From CAXBOO01 sp963977425 (lineage in GTDB: Bacteria > Bacteroidota > Bacteroidia > Flavobacteriales_D > Luteibaculaceae): a DNA stretch of 64,000 nt. Below are positions 37,596-47,369 of this stretch, in pieces. The stretch is from NCBI GenBank assembly GCA_963977425.1, contig CAXBOO010000004.1, positions 1 to 64,000 on the forward strand, in the 5' to 3' direction. How positions within the stretch are numbered: the stretch's first letter is position 1; every line of letters begins with the position of its first letter. Under the pieces are notes generated by a model. The model was not told where the DNA came from and made no database searches. It worked only from the letters and a program-made list of their open reading frames with translations. A program made the translations under genes and the position numbers.

Positions 37596-38920
37596 TGGAA
37601 ATATTAATTAAAGGTGGACAACTGCTTTTGTCACTGTCTATCTTAGTAGTACTGCACGAATTAGGTCATTTTATCCCAGCGAAATTATTCAAAACGCGTG
37701 TAGAAAAATTTTACCTCTTCTTTGATTGGAAATTCTCGCTATTCAAATTCACTAAAGGTGGAACTGAATACGGAATTGGTTGGTTGCCATTGGGTGGATA
37801 CGTAAAGATCGCCGGAATGATAGACGAATCGATGGACAAAGAACAAATGAAGAAAGACCCAGAACCGTGGGAATTTCGTTCGAAACCAGCTTGGCAAAGA
37901 CTTATCATCATGGTCGGTGGCGTAGTAGTCAACGTCATTCTTGCATTTTTCATTTACGCAGGTGTATTGTATACATGGGGTAGTGAAAAGTTGCCAATAA
38001 TGAATGTACCACAAGGGTACGATTACAATTCTATGCTTCAAAATGAAGGATTGCAATCGGGCGATTACATTATGAAAGTGGGCGATCAAGACATGGTGTA
38101 CTACTCCGATGTGCCAAAAGCTCTTTTGATTTCTTCTTATAAAAACATTGAAGTAAAAAGAGACAACGAAACAGTTGTATTGCCTATTTCCGAAAGTTTA
38201 AAAGATTCGTTGGTTTCATTAGGGAACAAAGCTTTTATCATGAAGCCCCATTTACCATACATAATCGAAACGGTAGAACCAGGATCGGCTGCTGAAAAGG
38301 CAGGCTTGGTAAAAGGCATGGAAGTATTGGCCTTCAATGAAATTCAAAAACCTACAGCACAAACAGTGGTAGAAATGCTTGCTGAAACGAAAGAAAGTGA
38401 AAACACGTTTGTAGTGCGCAATACATTTGGAAGTATCGATACCATCACACTTTCGGCAAATAGTGAATCTGGATTGTATGGCTTGTTGGCTAAAAATCCA
38501 TCAACGATGTATACTACAGAAATTAGAGAGTATACACTAGGCGAATCATTTCCAGCAGGTATAGCTATGGCAGGTCAAAGCCTAAGCAATTATGTAAAAA
38601 GTATTCCTTTATTATTTTCAAAAGCAGGTGTAAAACAAATTGGTGGCTTTGCATCTATTGGTTCATTGTTTAGTCCAACTTGGGATTGGGAATCATTTTG
38701 GAGAATGACAGCATTTATATCAATCATTTTGGCTGTAATGAACATTTTACCGATTCCAGCGCTAGATGGTGGGCATGTAGTTTTTCTTGTTGGGGAAATG
38801 ATTACAGGTAAAAAACCAGGAGAAAAAACGCTAGAGTACGCGCAGATTGCCGGTTTGGTGATAATTGGAGCCTTATTTATTTTTGCCAATGCCAACGACC
38901 TCGTGAAGTTTGTTTTTTAA
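37595..38920 (+). CDS. rseP: RseP-type site-2 metalloprotease
   Basis: An intramembrane zinc protease of the RseP family, which cleaves membrane-bound regulators such as anti-sigma factors. The zinc motif HELGH lies in the first membrane helix (LVVLHELGHFIPAKLF), and the second motif NILPIPALDGGHVVF is near the C-terminus. Two PDZ-like regions lie between them (about 125-215 and 220-300). The length (441) fits. It is co-transcribed with dxr. Confidence 0.95.
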   Translation: MEILIKGGQLLLSLSILVVLHELGHFIPAKLFKTRVEKFYLFFDWKFSLFKFTKGGTEYGIGWLPLGGYVKIAGMIDESMDKEQMKKDPEPWEFRSKPAWQRLIIMVGGVVVNVILAFFIYAGVLYTWGSEKLPIMNVPQGYDYNSMLQNEGLQSGDYIMKVGDQDMVYYSDVPKALLISSYKNIEVKRDNETVVLPISESLKDSLVSLGNKAFIMKPHLPYIIETVEPGSAAEKAGLVKGMEVLAFNEIQKPTAQTVVEMLAETKESENTFVVRNTFGSIDTITLSANSESGLYGLLAKNPSTMYTTEIREYTLGESFPAGIAMAGQSLSNYVKSIPLLFSKAGVKQIGGFASIGSLFSPTWDWESFWRMTAFISIILAVMNILPIPALDGGHVVFLVGEMITGKKPGEKTLEYAQIAGLVIIGALFIFANANDLVKFVF

Positions 38921-38944
38921 TTTAAATTAGGCTCAAATTTCATT

Positions 38945-40201
38945 ATGCAGGGCCTAGATACATTTAGCTTGATAATTGCCGCTTCGGGGGTAATTATTTT
39001 GTCGTATTTCTTTAATATTCTTTCAAAGAAAACGAACATCCCTTCCGTGCTTATGCTTATAGCATTGGGAGTGATAGCTAAACTCGTTACCGGTTGGGAT
39101 GGCACCAAGTTCATGAGTATTTTAGAAGTACTCGGAAACGTGGGACTTATCATGATTGTTTTGGAAGCGGCTCTAGACCTTCAACTTAAAAAAGAGAAGT
39201 GGCCAATCATTTGGAAATCGTTTGCAGTTGCTTTAATAGGCCTTATTGGTAGTACCTTTTTTATCGCCATGGTACTTAGTTTCTTTTTGGAGCTCGATAC
39301 CAAACTCAGTGTTATTTATGCCGTACCATTAGGCATCATGTCTTCGGCTATCATCATACCTTCTGTTGCTGGATTGATTGAAGAAAAGCGCGAATTCATG
39401 ATTTACGAAAGTACGTTCTCAGACATTTTGGGGATTATGCTTTTCTACTTCATTTTAGGAAATCACGACAATACCAATACACAAAGCATCGTGTTTGATG
39501 TTACTAGTAACATAGCTGTAACCATCATTCTTAGTATCGTTTTGAGTTATGCCTTGGTGTTTGTTTTCCAAAAAATCAAAACTCAGGTTAAGCTGTTCTT
39601 ACTTATATCAATCTTAACTTTACTGTATGCGGTGGGTAAAAAATTCCACCTTTCTAGTTTGGTAATCGTACTGATATTTGGGTTGGTTCTCAACAATCAC
39701 CATTTGTTTTTCAGAGGATTTTTAAAGAAATACATCGATGTACCTTCTGTAACCGAAATTCTCCACAACTTCCATTTAATTACGGCAGAAAGTGCTTTTG
39801 TTGTACGTACCTTTTTCTTTGTCATATTCGGTATCAGTATATCACTAGTAAGCTTGCTCAGCGTAGAGTTTGCTGTTGTCAGCGCCTTTATCGTATTGGG
39901 TATTTATATTGTCCGATTTGGTGTGTTGAAGGTGTTCAAACCGAAAAGTTTTTCTCCAGAAGTTTACATCGCACCTCGTGGATTGATCACCATATTGTTG
40001 TTCTATGCCATACCAGAAGAACTCCGTTCTGATCGTTTTGATGAGAGTATATTGCTATTCACCATATTAGCAACTAGTCTATTCATGACTTTTGCCCTTA
40101 TTCGCAATGCTAAAAAGCAGCCAGAATCGTCTGAAGAAGAATTATTATCTTCCGACAGCGGCGAAGAAACCCTAACCGAAAACCAGACCAACGAGATATG
40201 A
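38945..40201 (+). CDS. Cation:proton antiporter (CPA family)
   Basis: A 418-residue membrane protein with about 11-12 helices of the Na+/H+ exchanger type, including PSVLMLIALGVIAK and GIMSSAIIIPSVAGL, and an acidic cytoplasmic tail of about 30 residues. It should exchange Na+ or K+ for protons across the inner membrane. The exact ion is not readable. It begins 24 bp after rseP and overlaps the LytTR regulator by 4 bp, so a link between ion balance and that regulator is possible. Confidence 0.88.
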   Translation: MQGLDTFSLIIAASGVIILSYFFNILSKKTNIPSVLMLIALGVIAKLVTGWDGTKFMSILEVLGNVGLIMIVLEAALDLQLKKEKWPIIWKSFAVALIGLIGSTFFIAMVLSFFLELDTKLSVIYAVPLGIMSSAIIIPSVAGLIEEKREFMIYESTFSDILGIMLFYFILGNHDNTNTQSIVFDVTSNIAVTIILSIVLSYALVFVFQKIKTQVKLFLLISILTLLYAVGKKFHLSSLVIVLIFGLVLNNHHLFFRGFLKKYIDVPSVTEILHNFHLITAESAFVVRTFFFVIFGISISLVSLLSVEFAVVSAFIVLGIYIVRFGVLKVFKPKSFSPEVYIAPRGLITILLFYAIPEELRSDRFDESILLFTILATSLFMTFALIRNAKKQPESSEEELLSSDSGEETLTENQTNEI

Positions 40202-40878
40202 CTATAAAAACAATTATTGTTGACGACGAAGTTGTAAGTAGAGAAGCATTAAAAATTGCCCTTGAAGGAATCAAAGAAATTAAAATTGTAGCGGAATGCA
40301 GCAATGCCATTGAAGCCATTGAGGCGATGAATGAGCACCAAGTTGACTTGGCGTTTCTTGACATTGAAATGCCCGACATGTCGGGGATGGATTTGATGAG
40401 AAATTTCAAAATGCCAGAAGTAGTATTTGTTACATCAAACAAAGACTTTGCTCCAGATGCCTTTACTCTAGATGCTACCGATTTTGTAATCAAACCAGTA
40501 GAAGTATCTCGATTGATGCTTGCTGTTGAACGTGTAAAAGAAAACTTAGAGCATTCTCAAAAAGAAAGCCCTTTTGTATTCATCAAACACGACTCACGCT
40601 ACGTAAAAATATTTTTGGAAGACATCAATTACGTAGAAGCATTGGCTGATTACGTAAATATTTATGTAAACAACAAACGCTATACCATATTATCTACCAT
40701 GAAAAGTATAGAATCGCGTTTGCCTTCGCCAGATTTTGTTCGTGTTCACCGATCTTATATCGTACGCCTAGATAAGGTTGACGAAATAGAAGATAGCACC
40801 ATTTCTATTGGCGAAAAATTCATCCCGATTTCTAGATCATATAAAGATAGACTGATGAAAAGTCTAAAAATGCTGTAA
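40198..40878 (+). CDS. LytTR-type response regulator
   Basis: A 226-residue regulator with a receiver domain (about 1-120; DD pair at 9-10 and phospho-acceptor Asp55 in AFLDIEMPD) and a C-terminal LytTR DNA-binding domain (about 128-226; INYVEALADYVNIYV, FVRVHRSYIV). LytTR regulators usually pair with a membrane kinase of the LytS/YehU type, which is not adjacent. The gene overlaps the antiporter gene and touches the DUF3078 gene (1 bp), so it is part of the dxr-mce operon. Confidence 0.95.
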   Translation: MTIKTIIVDDEVVSREALKIALEGIKEIKIVAECSNAIEAIEAMNEHQVDLAFLDIEMPDMSGMDLMRNFKMPEVVFVTSNKDFAPDAFTLDATDFVIKPVEVSRLMLAVERVKENLEHSQKESPFVFIKHDSRYVKIFLEDINYVEALADYVNIYVNNKRYTILSTMKSIESRLPSPDFVRVHRSYIVRLDKVDEIEDSTISIGEKFIPISRSYKDRLMKSLKML

Positions 40879-41780
40879 TGAAGAAACTACTTATCCTAGG
40901 TCTTTTGTGCGCTACAACTTTTGTAAATGCACAAGATGCCATCAATAAAACATCAAAAGATAGTACGTTAACCTTTTCGGGTATTAGCGGGTTGAATTTT
41001 TCTCAAGTAGCCCTTAGCAATTGGAATGGTGGTGGAAACAATGCTCTTTCTATCGCAGCACTTTTGGATTTGCAACTGAAGAAAAAGACAACCAAATATA
41101 CTTGGACTAATAACCTGTCTTTAGCTTATGGATTGCAAAAAATAGAAGACCAGGACTTTAGAAAAACAGACGATAAAATAGAATTCGTTTCAGAATACAA
41201 AACCAAAGCATTTAAAAAGTGGGATTACGTCGGAAATTTCACTTTCCGTTCGCAGTTTGATAAAGGTTATAATTACCCAACAGACTCTACTAGAAACTTG
41301 ATTTCTGAGTTTTTAGCTCCAGGTTACTTTAATTTTTCTATCGGTTTAAACCGAAATATTGGAAAAATATTGAACGTAAGTATATCTCCTGTAGCCGGTA
41401 AAATAACCGTTGTAGGCAACGACAGTCTTGCAGCAAAAGGAGCATTTGGTGTAGAGGATGGCGAAAATATTAGAGCTGAATTTGGTGGTAGCGCAAAATT
41501 GGCTTTGAATGTGGTGATCATGAAAAACATTACCTATAAAAGTACATTGGAGCTGTTCTCTAATTATGCTAACAATCCTGGAAATATTGATGTTAACTGG
41601 GACAACTTAATAGCCATTAAAGCCAATAAACACATTACTACCACTTTGAGTGTTACCATGTTGTACGATGACGACATTAAAATTGCTGGAGATGATAACA
41701 ACGATGGCGTAGATGATTTTTACGGACCTAGAGTTCAATTAAAACAAGTTTTTAACCTAGGTATTCAGTACAAATTTTAA
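40878..41780 (+). CDS. DUF3078 family outer-membrane protein
   Basis: A 300-residue protein with signal peptide (MKKLLILGLLCATTFVNAQ) and the DUF3078 pattern SGLNFSQVALSNWNGGGNNALSI near residue 35, followed by alternating hydrophobic strands typical of a small beta-barrel. The family is restricted mainly to Bacteroidota and has no known function. It touches both its neighbours by 1 bp, so it is translated from the polycistronic message. Confidence 0.85.
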   Translation: MKKLLILGLLCATTFVNAQDAINKTSKDSTLTFSGISGLNFSQVALSNWNGGGNNALSIAALLDLQLKKKTTKYTWTNNLSLAYGLQKIEDQDFRKTDDKIEFVSEYKTKAFKKWDYVGNFTFRSQFDKGYNYPTDSTRNLISEFLAPGYFNFSIGLNRNIGKILNVSISPVAGKITVVGNDSLAAKGAFGVEDGENIRAEFGGSAKLALNVVIMKNITYKSTLELFSNYANNPGNIDVNWDNLIAIKANKHITTTLSVTMLYDDDIKIAGDDNNDGVDDFYGPRVQLKQVFNLGIQYKF

Positions 41781-42103
41781 TGCCATTAGCCAAACGCATA
41801 TTGGATAGTGATCAGCCTAAACATCATTTAGGTTTATTGAAAATGTACATCAATATGGAGCAAGAGTACAAAGATGCTTGTGTTCAGAATATTGACGACA
41901 ATGAAAAGTTTCGATTTTTTGCACATCGATTCAAATCGGCACTATGTTATGTGGCCGATGAGGATATTGTAGCTAAAATATCGGCCTTAGAGAAAGGGTT
42001 TGAACAAGACTCTAAATGGAAGACCGAAAAATTAGCAGAGTTGTTTACGCTTCTTGATGACCTTACAGAAAATGTAAAGGCTTACCGCGAAGAGCATGCC
42101 TGA
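41780..42103 (+). CDS. Small Hpt-like helical protein
   Basis: A 107-residue, all-helical protein. The segment FFAHRFKSALCYV (His49) fits the phosphotransfer motif of Hpt domains (HxLKGxA followed by a hydrophobic helix), and the four-helix layout and length also match. It could accept phosphate from a hybrid kinase and pass it on to the LytTR regulator two genes upstream. This is inferred. It overlaps the FAD oxidase gene by 8 bp. Confidence 0.65.
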   Translation: MPLAKRILDSDQPKHHLGLLKMYINMEQEYKDACVQNIDDNEKFRFFAHRFKSALCYVADEDIVAKISALEKGFEQDSKWKTEKLAELFTLLDDLTENVKAYREEHA

Positions 42104-43139
42104 GACTGATAATTTTCTTATTGTTGGTGGCGGTTTGGCAGGTACAGTACTTGCCCTTTCTTGTTTAGAAAAAAACATTGATTTTCAGTTATGGGACGTC
42201 CCTGTTCCAAATAGCTCATCTAGAGTTGCTGCAGGGATGTGGAATCCTGTAACGTTTAAGAAATGCAATTTATCTTGGGAGGCTGTTCCTCAAATAGAAA
42301 AGCTGCATGCTTTCTATACCTTTTGGGAGAAGCGTTTAGCGTCCAACTTCTTTCATCCCATGGAGAGTGAAAAGTTGGTACCCAATGCCGAGTATTACAA
42401 TAATTGGTCGGCGAGAAGTTCAGCTCAACCGTACAGTCAGTTTTTGGGAGAATTAGAACCAGCTTCAATCAACAGTTATCCTATTTTACTGAACAATGAA
42501 AATGCAACAGTTGCCAAAGTCATGCAAGCAGGATATTTGGACGTGCCTATTTTTCTGGATGCAGCGCATGGATATTTAAAATCGAAAGACCTATATCAAG
42601 TAAAAGAGTTTGTGTACTCAGAGGCTCTTAAAACAACGCATAAAGTGATTTTTGCTGAAGGTTTTGGTTTGAAAAACAATCCATACTTCAATTATTTGCC
42701 GCTTAATGGTACACATGGCGATATTCTTACCATAAAAGCCAACATTAACAGCCAAAGGATATTCAATTTCGGCAAATTTTTATTGCCTCTTTCCGATGGA
42801 TTATTCCGTTATGGGAGTACCTATAACTGGGCTAAAAAGGACAGCGAAATCAGCGAAGAAGGAAGAGAAGAGTTAATAGAACATTGGAACAAACATTTTT
42901 CAGATTCATTCGAAATTGTTGAACAAAAAGCAGGTTTACGGCCTACTGTTAAAGATCGAGTTCCACTTGTTGGAAAACATCCAGAGTACCATCATTTGTA
43001 CTGTTTCAATGGTTTGGGTACAAAAGGAGTTATGATTGCTCCTTGGCTAGCTCAAAACTTTGTTGAAAGCATTTTGGAACAAAACACATTGAACAAAGCT
43101 GTAAACATTGATAGATTTGAAGCCTTATGGAAAAAATAG
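42096..43139 (+). CDS. FAD-dependent oxidoreductase (DAO/DadA-like)
   Basis: A 347-residue flavoenzyme. The N-terminal dinucleotide-binding motif LIVGGGLAGTVLALSCL and the C-terminal GLRPTVKDRVPLVG and FNGLGTKGVMIAPW segments are typical of the D-amino-acid oxidase/sarcosine oxidase superfamily. The substrate cannot be told. It overlaps the Hpt-like gene and the epimerase gene (13 bp). Confidence 0.85.
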   Translation: MPETDNFLIVGGGLAGTVLALSCLEKNIDFQLWDVPVPNSSSRVAAGMWNPVTFKKCNLSWEAVPQIEKLHAFYTFWEKRLASNFFHPMESEKLVPNAEYYNNWSARSSAQPYSQFLGELEPASINSYPILLNNENATVAKVMQAGYLDVPIFLDAAHGYLKSKDLYQVKEFVYSEALKTTHKVIFAEGFGLKNNPYFNYLPLNGTHGDILTIKANINSQRIFNFGKFLLPLSDGLFRYGSTYNWAKKDSEISEEGREELIEHWNKHFSDSFEIVEQKAGLRPTVKDRVPLVGKHPEYHHLYCFNGLGTKGVMIAPWLAQNFVESILEQNTLNKAVNIDRFEALWKK

Positions 43140-43528
43140 AGCATTTAGGTATAGCAGTAAAAGATTTAGATCAAGCCGAAAAAGTTTACTCAAGCTTGTT
43201 GAACACAACGTCGTATAAACGAGAAGTTGTAGAGTCGGAAGGTGTAAGCACGTCTTTTTTTAAATGTGGAGACAGTAAAATAGAGCTTTTAGAGGCCACT
43301 AAACCCGATAGCCCGATTGCTAAATTTATAGAGAAAAAAGGCGAAGGAATTCACCATATTGCTTATGCAGTTAGCGATATAGTATCAGAAATGAAACGCT
43401 TAGAAAGTGAAGGGTTTACCTTATTGAACAAAGAACCTAAACTAGGAGCCGACAATAAACTAGTAGCTTTTGTGCATCCAAAAAACTGCAATGGCGTTTT
43501 GGTAGAATTGTGCCAAGAGCGTAGTTAA
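43127..43528 (+). CDS. mce: Methylmalonyl-CoA epimerase
   Basis: A 133-residue VOC-fold enzyme that interconverts (R)- and (S)-methylmalonyl-CoA in propionate metabolism. Visible are the metal-binding start KIEHLGIAVKDLDQAEKVY, GEGIHHIAYAV and the C-terminal GVLVELCQ with its Glu ligand. The length is typical. It is the last gene of the plus-strand operon. Its stop codon overlaps that of the convergent glycosyltransferase gene. Confidence 0.95.
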   Translation: MEKIEHLGIAVKDLDQAEKVYSSLLNTTSYKREVVESEGVSTSFFKCGDSKIELLEATKPDSPIAKFIEKKGEGIHHIAYAVSDIVSEMKRLESEGFTLLNKEPKLGADNKLVAFVHPKNCNGVLVELCQERS

Positions 43529-44988
43529 TCTGTAGGAGTACTCGGAGTAGCTTCTTTCTTTTTATTTGAATTGAATCCTACACGAGTCATTTCACCCCAA
43601 GATTTTTTTCCGCGCAGCCAATCGATATTTCCTTTAACTGATGATAGCATTACGAAAGGGTGGTATACGAAAGGTTCTAATATGGTAGTAAACAGTAGGA
43701 TAACAATGTATTTCGGTTTTCTGTATTGTTGATACGTTTCTTCTTCAAACCAAATTGCAAATACTGTAAACATTACTGAGAAACAGTAAACTAGTATGAA
43801 GAAGGAAATGTAATAGGTCCAGTTTGTCCATCCAAAAACAGCCATGATGGTGTAGAGGATGATTCCTGTAAGTTCTATTAAAGGAGCCAACCATTCGAAA
43901 AGAATCCAAAATGGAATGCTGACCATACCCATAACGCCATATTTTGGATTAAGGCAGAGTCTTCGGTGTTTCCATAAAGTTTCTATAGTTCCTCTAGCCC
44001 AACGATTTCGTTGCTTCCCAAGCATTTTCCATGTTTCAGGTACTTCTGTCCAGCATAAAGGATCGGGAATAAATGCTACTCGGTATTTCGTTTTTTCGTC
44101 GTGCATCAAACGGCGCATACGCACCACCAATTCCATATCCTCACCAACAGTTTTTGGGTCGTATCCACCTGCTCGAATGGCAACTTCTTTATCGAACATT
44201 CCAAAAGCACCCGAAATAAGGAGCAATCCATCTATTTGAGCCCAAGCCATACGGCCCATCAAAAAAGCTCTGAAGTATTCTAATACTTGAACGCGTACTT
44301 TGTACTTTTTAGGGAGTCGAACTTTTTTGATTTCACCGGCTTGAATTTCGCATGAATTCGCAGCACGTATTACGCCACCGGTTGCTATTATTTTCCTGTC
44401 GCCTTCCATGAAAGGTTTCACAAGCTTCAATAAAGCATCGTGTGCCAAAATGCAATCCACATCAATACAGGCAACTAAGGGTTCTCTAGAAATGTTTAAC
44501 CCAACATTCAAGGCATCGGCCTTACCGCCATTTTCTTTGTCAACAACAACAATGTCGGAATAGGCTTTGTTTTTTGACTTATAAACCGCACGAACTTCTT
44601 TGGTTTCAATTTGGTAGTTGATAGCAAAATGTACTTTATAAAGATCGTAAGCTTCTATTAGTTTTTCAAGCGTATCATCCTTACTGCCATCGTTTACTAT
44701 GATGATTTCGTAATCAGGATAATGTAAAGAGAGCAGTGATCGTACGTTTTCTACAATGTTATTCCCTTCGTTGTATGCAGGAGCAATGACGGATATTCCA
44801 GGAGCCAATTCAGTACTTAATATGGCTCTATAATCTACAAACCCATTTCTGCGCTTGTATTTATTCATGGCATAGGAGGCCAATATGGATAAAACAACAA
44901 AGGCAATAGAGATAGCTATAACGTAATACATAATCACGTTATTGAACACATCATAGGCATGTCTTATGTCGTAGATGGTTATGTTCAT
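43525..44988 (-). CDS. Processive family 2 glycosyltransferase (PgaC/BcsA-like)
   Basis: A 487-residue inner-membrane enzyme. One membrane helix (about 18-38) precedes the GT2 domain (about 62-330) with NDGSKDDTLEKL, the metal-binding ACIDVDCIL, a catalytic GEDMELVVRMRR and QRNRWARGT (Q/RxxRW), the signature of processive synthases of cellulose, hyaluronan or poly-N-acetylglucosamine. Three or four C-terminal helices should form the export channel. It is the last gene of a six-gene operon, overlapping the HEAT gene by 4 bp. The polymer is unknown. Confidence 0.92.
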   Translation of the reverse strand: MNITIYDIRHAYDVFNNVIMYYVIAISIAFVVLSILASYAMNKYKRRNGFVDYRAILSTELAPGISVIAPAYNEGNNIVENVRSLLSLHYPDYEIIIVNDGSKDDTLEKLIEAYDLYKVHFAINYQIETKEVRAVYKSKNKAYSDIVVVDKENGGKADALNVGLNISREPLVACIDVDCILAHDALLKLVKPFMEGDRKIIATGGVIRAANSCEIQAGEIKKVRLPKKYKVRVQVLEYFRAFLMGRMAWAQIDGLLLISGAFGMFDKEVAIRAGGYDPKTVGEDMELVVRMRRLMHDEKTKYRVAFIPDPLCWTEVPETWKMLGKQRNRWARGTIETLWKHRRLCLNPKYGVMGMVSIPFWILFEWLAPLIELTGIILYTIMAVFGWTNWTYYISFFILVYCFSVMFTVFAIWFEEETYQQYRKPKYIVILLFTTILEPFVYHPFVMLSSVKGNIDWLRGKKSWGEMTRVGFNSNKKKEATPSTPTD

Positions 44989-46091
44989 ATAGTGCTATTG
45001 TCTAGTACATGGTTTATCATCAACTGCTGTTCTTCCAATTCTGAATCGTCGCTTTTCAGCTCCAAAATAAGTTCTTCTTTGTTACCAATTAAAGACAATA
45101 ATGCTTGAATAGCCAATAAACGATGTCTAAAGTCTCCTGTATGGGCAATATTCTTTAAAAAATCGATACTATCTTCATCTCCTATGGATGGCATAAACTC
45201 CAATACTTCCAATTGATGTGGTGTATACAATATGGAGTAAATGTCTAACAGCAATCCTTTAGCATTGTAGATACCCATTTGCTTTACAGCGATTATTGCT
45301 TGCAAACTGATGTCATAATGTGGATCAGCACATTTTTCAATTATTTTTTCGCTGGCTTCGTATTGTTTAAAATGATTGGCCAGTTTGATGCATAAAACAA
45401 TAACAGTAGGTTCTTTATGCTGAAACCAATTGCTAAAAAGCGGCAGCTGTTCCGTTTTTAAGTTCATAGCAGCATTCAATATTTGAAGTTGCTGCCATTC
45501 GTTTAAGGGCTTGTTTATGTATTGTAAAAAGTCAAACGGTTCTTTTTCTGCCAAGGCAACAGCGGCCACTTGGGCCTTGTAACGCAAGGTAATGTTGTAA
45601 TGGTTAACAAATAAGATAATTTCTTCTCTAGCTACTTTGTATTCCATTTCGGCTAACACTGTAATGGCGTTGGCTTTAGTGGCCCAATCGTAACTGTGGA
45701 AGTGATCCATAGCGTACTCAGTTAAATTAAGGTCGGCAAATAATTGTTTTAAATCTTGAGCCAATTCACCAGAAAGGCTTTTATGCAATTCAACACATTG
45801 ATAAACGTATATGTCTTTCAAAAACCGCGACGTTAAATTCTTTTTTGCATAATCTTTTCTTGCGGCTTTGCTTATTTCTTCATTGTAAAGTTCGCTGGTA
45901 ATGTAGTTGATGGCTTCTTTAATAACCTTTGGTTTATTGCTCAACCATTTTATCAGTCGAGTAGCCATTATTACGTAATAAGACAATATAGCAATGATGA
46001 AAAACAACGCCGATAAGAGCGTGTTCATAATCAATACATCAGAATCTAATGCAGGAAAAAAAGCATGAAAAAGTTGTACCAGCCCATCCAT
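44985..46091 (-). CDS. Membrane-anchored HEAT-repeat protein
   Basis: A 368-residue protein with one N-terminal membrane helix (about 22-50) followed by helical pairs of the HEAT type (about 130-350; LQAIIAVKQMGIYNAKGLLL, HRLLAIQALLSLIG). Only the fold class can be named. Its place between the synthase and the barrel gene, with 4-bp and 3-bp contacts, suggests an adaptor of the synthase complex. Confidence 0.8.
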   Translation of the reverse strand: MDGLVQLFHAFFPALDSDVLIMNTLLSALFFIIAILSYYVIMATRLIKWLSNKPKVIKEAINYITSELYNEEISKAARKDYAKKNLTSRFLKDIYVYQCVELHKSLSGELAQDLKQLFADLNLTEYAMDHFHSYDWATKANAITVLAEMEYKVAREEIILFVNHYNITLRYKAQVAAVALAEKEPFDFLQYINKPLNEWQQLQILNAAMNLKTEQLPLFSNWFQHKEPTVIVLCIKLANHFKQYEASEKIIEKCADPHYDISLQAIIAVKQMGIYNAKGLLLDIYSILYTPHQLEVLEFMPSIGDEDSIDFLKNIAHTGDFRHRLLAIQALLSLIGNKEELILELKSDDSELEEQQLMINHVLDNSTI

Positions 46092-46094
46092 ATA

Positions 46095-47369
46095 TTAAAA
46101 TCTATATCGTGCCGTAAGGCTTAATGAGTGGATATCGATAAACTCGGAGCTATCAAAAACAAATTGCTGTTGTGCTAATTGGTATGATAAATTCAAACGC
46201 CATCTAAAACCAATAGTTCTTTGGTATTCTGCACCAATTTTCCTTGATTTTAGCGTGATTATATCTCCTTCTGCAATGGATTGAAAACGTTGGTCAGGAG
46301 AAAATCCAAAACCACCACTTAACCCAAGGAAATTGTCGGCATCAGCAAAATACCTTCTAGCCAAAAAGATGTAAGAATTGGAAACGCCAGATTCGTTTGG
46401 AGTGATGAAGGTTCGGACTGAAAACCAATAATTTCTCCAATATTTTCCGAGTGTAGCGGTGTACAATGTTGCCGTACTATTTCGGCTAAAATAAAGGTAG
46501 CGTAAACCAACAGATCCTTCAAACGATTTAGGGAGTTTGAAATACAGTTCAGCGCCAATTCTATGCTCTGGAAAAAGAGTGCTGTTAGCGTATCCGTAGT
46601 TTAGATACATGTACAAACCTTTGCCCAGACTAGGGTAAAAATCTACTTCGCCTTGGTAACCAGTCGAACCAAATCGGCGAGAGTAATTTCCTCTGAAAAA
46701 AAGCGAACCTCTAGATGTTACTCTTCCATATTGCAAATTGGCATAATGGGCAGGGTCGAAGACATTAGAAAATAGATCGTTGTTGTAGTTTAATGCAATG
46801 GAGTTTTTTATACTAGATTCTTTAATCTTGTTTTTAAGTGACTTTCCGTCTTCGTGACTAGGGTTGATGGTAAGCAACATATCAAGCACCAACGAAGCTT
46901 CGGTCTTTTTCTCCAGTGCTACCAATGCTTTCGCTTTTTTGTACAATAAAACTTCATTGTTGGCATCGCGCTTAAGACCCGATTGAGTTACTTCTAATGC
47001 TATTTGAGGTTTGTCATCCCAAAACTCCACATCGGCAAGAGCGCTGTAGGCATCCATGTAATTTGGATCTTGCTCTATTACGGTAGAAAAAGCTACACGA
47101 GCACTGTCGTATTGATCATCCCAAGCATAAGTTCGACCTAAAAACACACGAACTTCAGCGTAAGTAGGACTGAAATCTAAAACTGTTTTCAAATAGATTC
47201 GTGCTTTTGCTCTGCTGCCATTGAAGGCTTCGTTGCGAGCAATGGCAAAAAGCTCATCGCTGCCTAATGAAAGTGTATCTACTTGCGCTGATGCTGCAAA
47301 AGTGCAGGCCAGACTTATAAACAATACAATGGCTTTTAGGCTTTTGATATGTGAGTAGATTAACTTCAT
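46095..47369 (-). CDS. TPR plus YaiO-type outer-membrane barrel protein
   Basis: A 424-residue protein with signal peptide, a TPR module (about 30-180) and a C-terminal beta-barrel of the YaiO type (about 190-424; alternating aromatic strands such as GSVGLRYLYFSRN). It resembles the layout of PgaA- or BcsC-like exporters, in which periplasmic TPRs guide a polymer to an outer-membrane pore. Its TPR module is strikingly similar to the C-terminal module of the neighbouring sulfatase. It overlaps that gene by 4 bp. Confidence 0.85.
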   Translation of the reverse strand: MKLIYSHIKSLKAIVLFISLACTFAASAQVDTLSLGSDELFAIARNEAFNGSRAKARIYLKTVLDFSPTYAEVRVFLGRTYAWDDQYDSARVAFSTVIEQDPNYMDAYSALADVEFWDDKPQIALEVTQSGLKRDANNEVLLYKKAKALVALEKKTEASLVLDMLLTINPSHEDGKSLKNKIKESSIKNSIALNYNNDLFSNVFDPAHYANLQYGRVTSRGSLFFRGNYSRRFGSTGYQGEVDFYPSLGKGLYMYLNYGYANSTLFPEHRIGAELYFKLPKSFEGSVGLRYLYFSRNSTATLYTATLGKYWRNYWFSVRTFITPNESGVSNSYIFLARRYFADADNFLGLSGGFGFSPDQRFQSIAEGDIITLKSRKIGAEYQRTIGFRWRLNLSYQLAQQQFVFDSSEFIDIHSLSLTARYRF

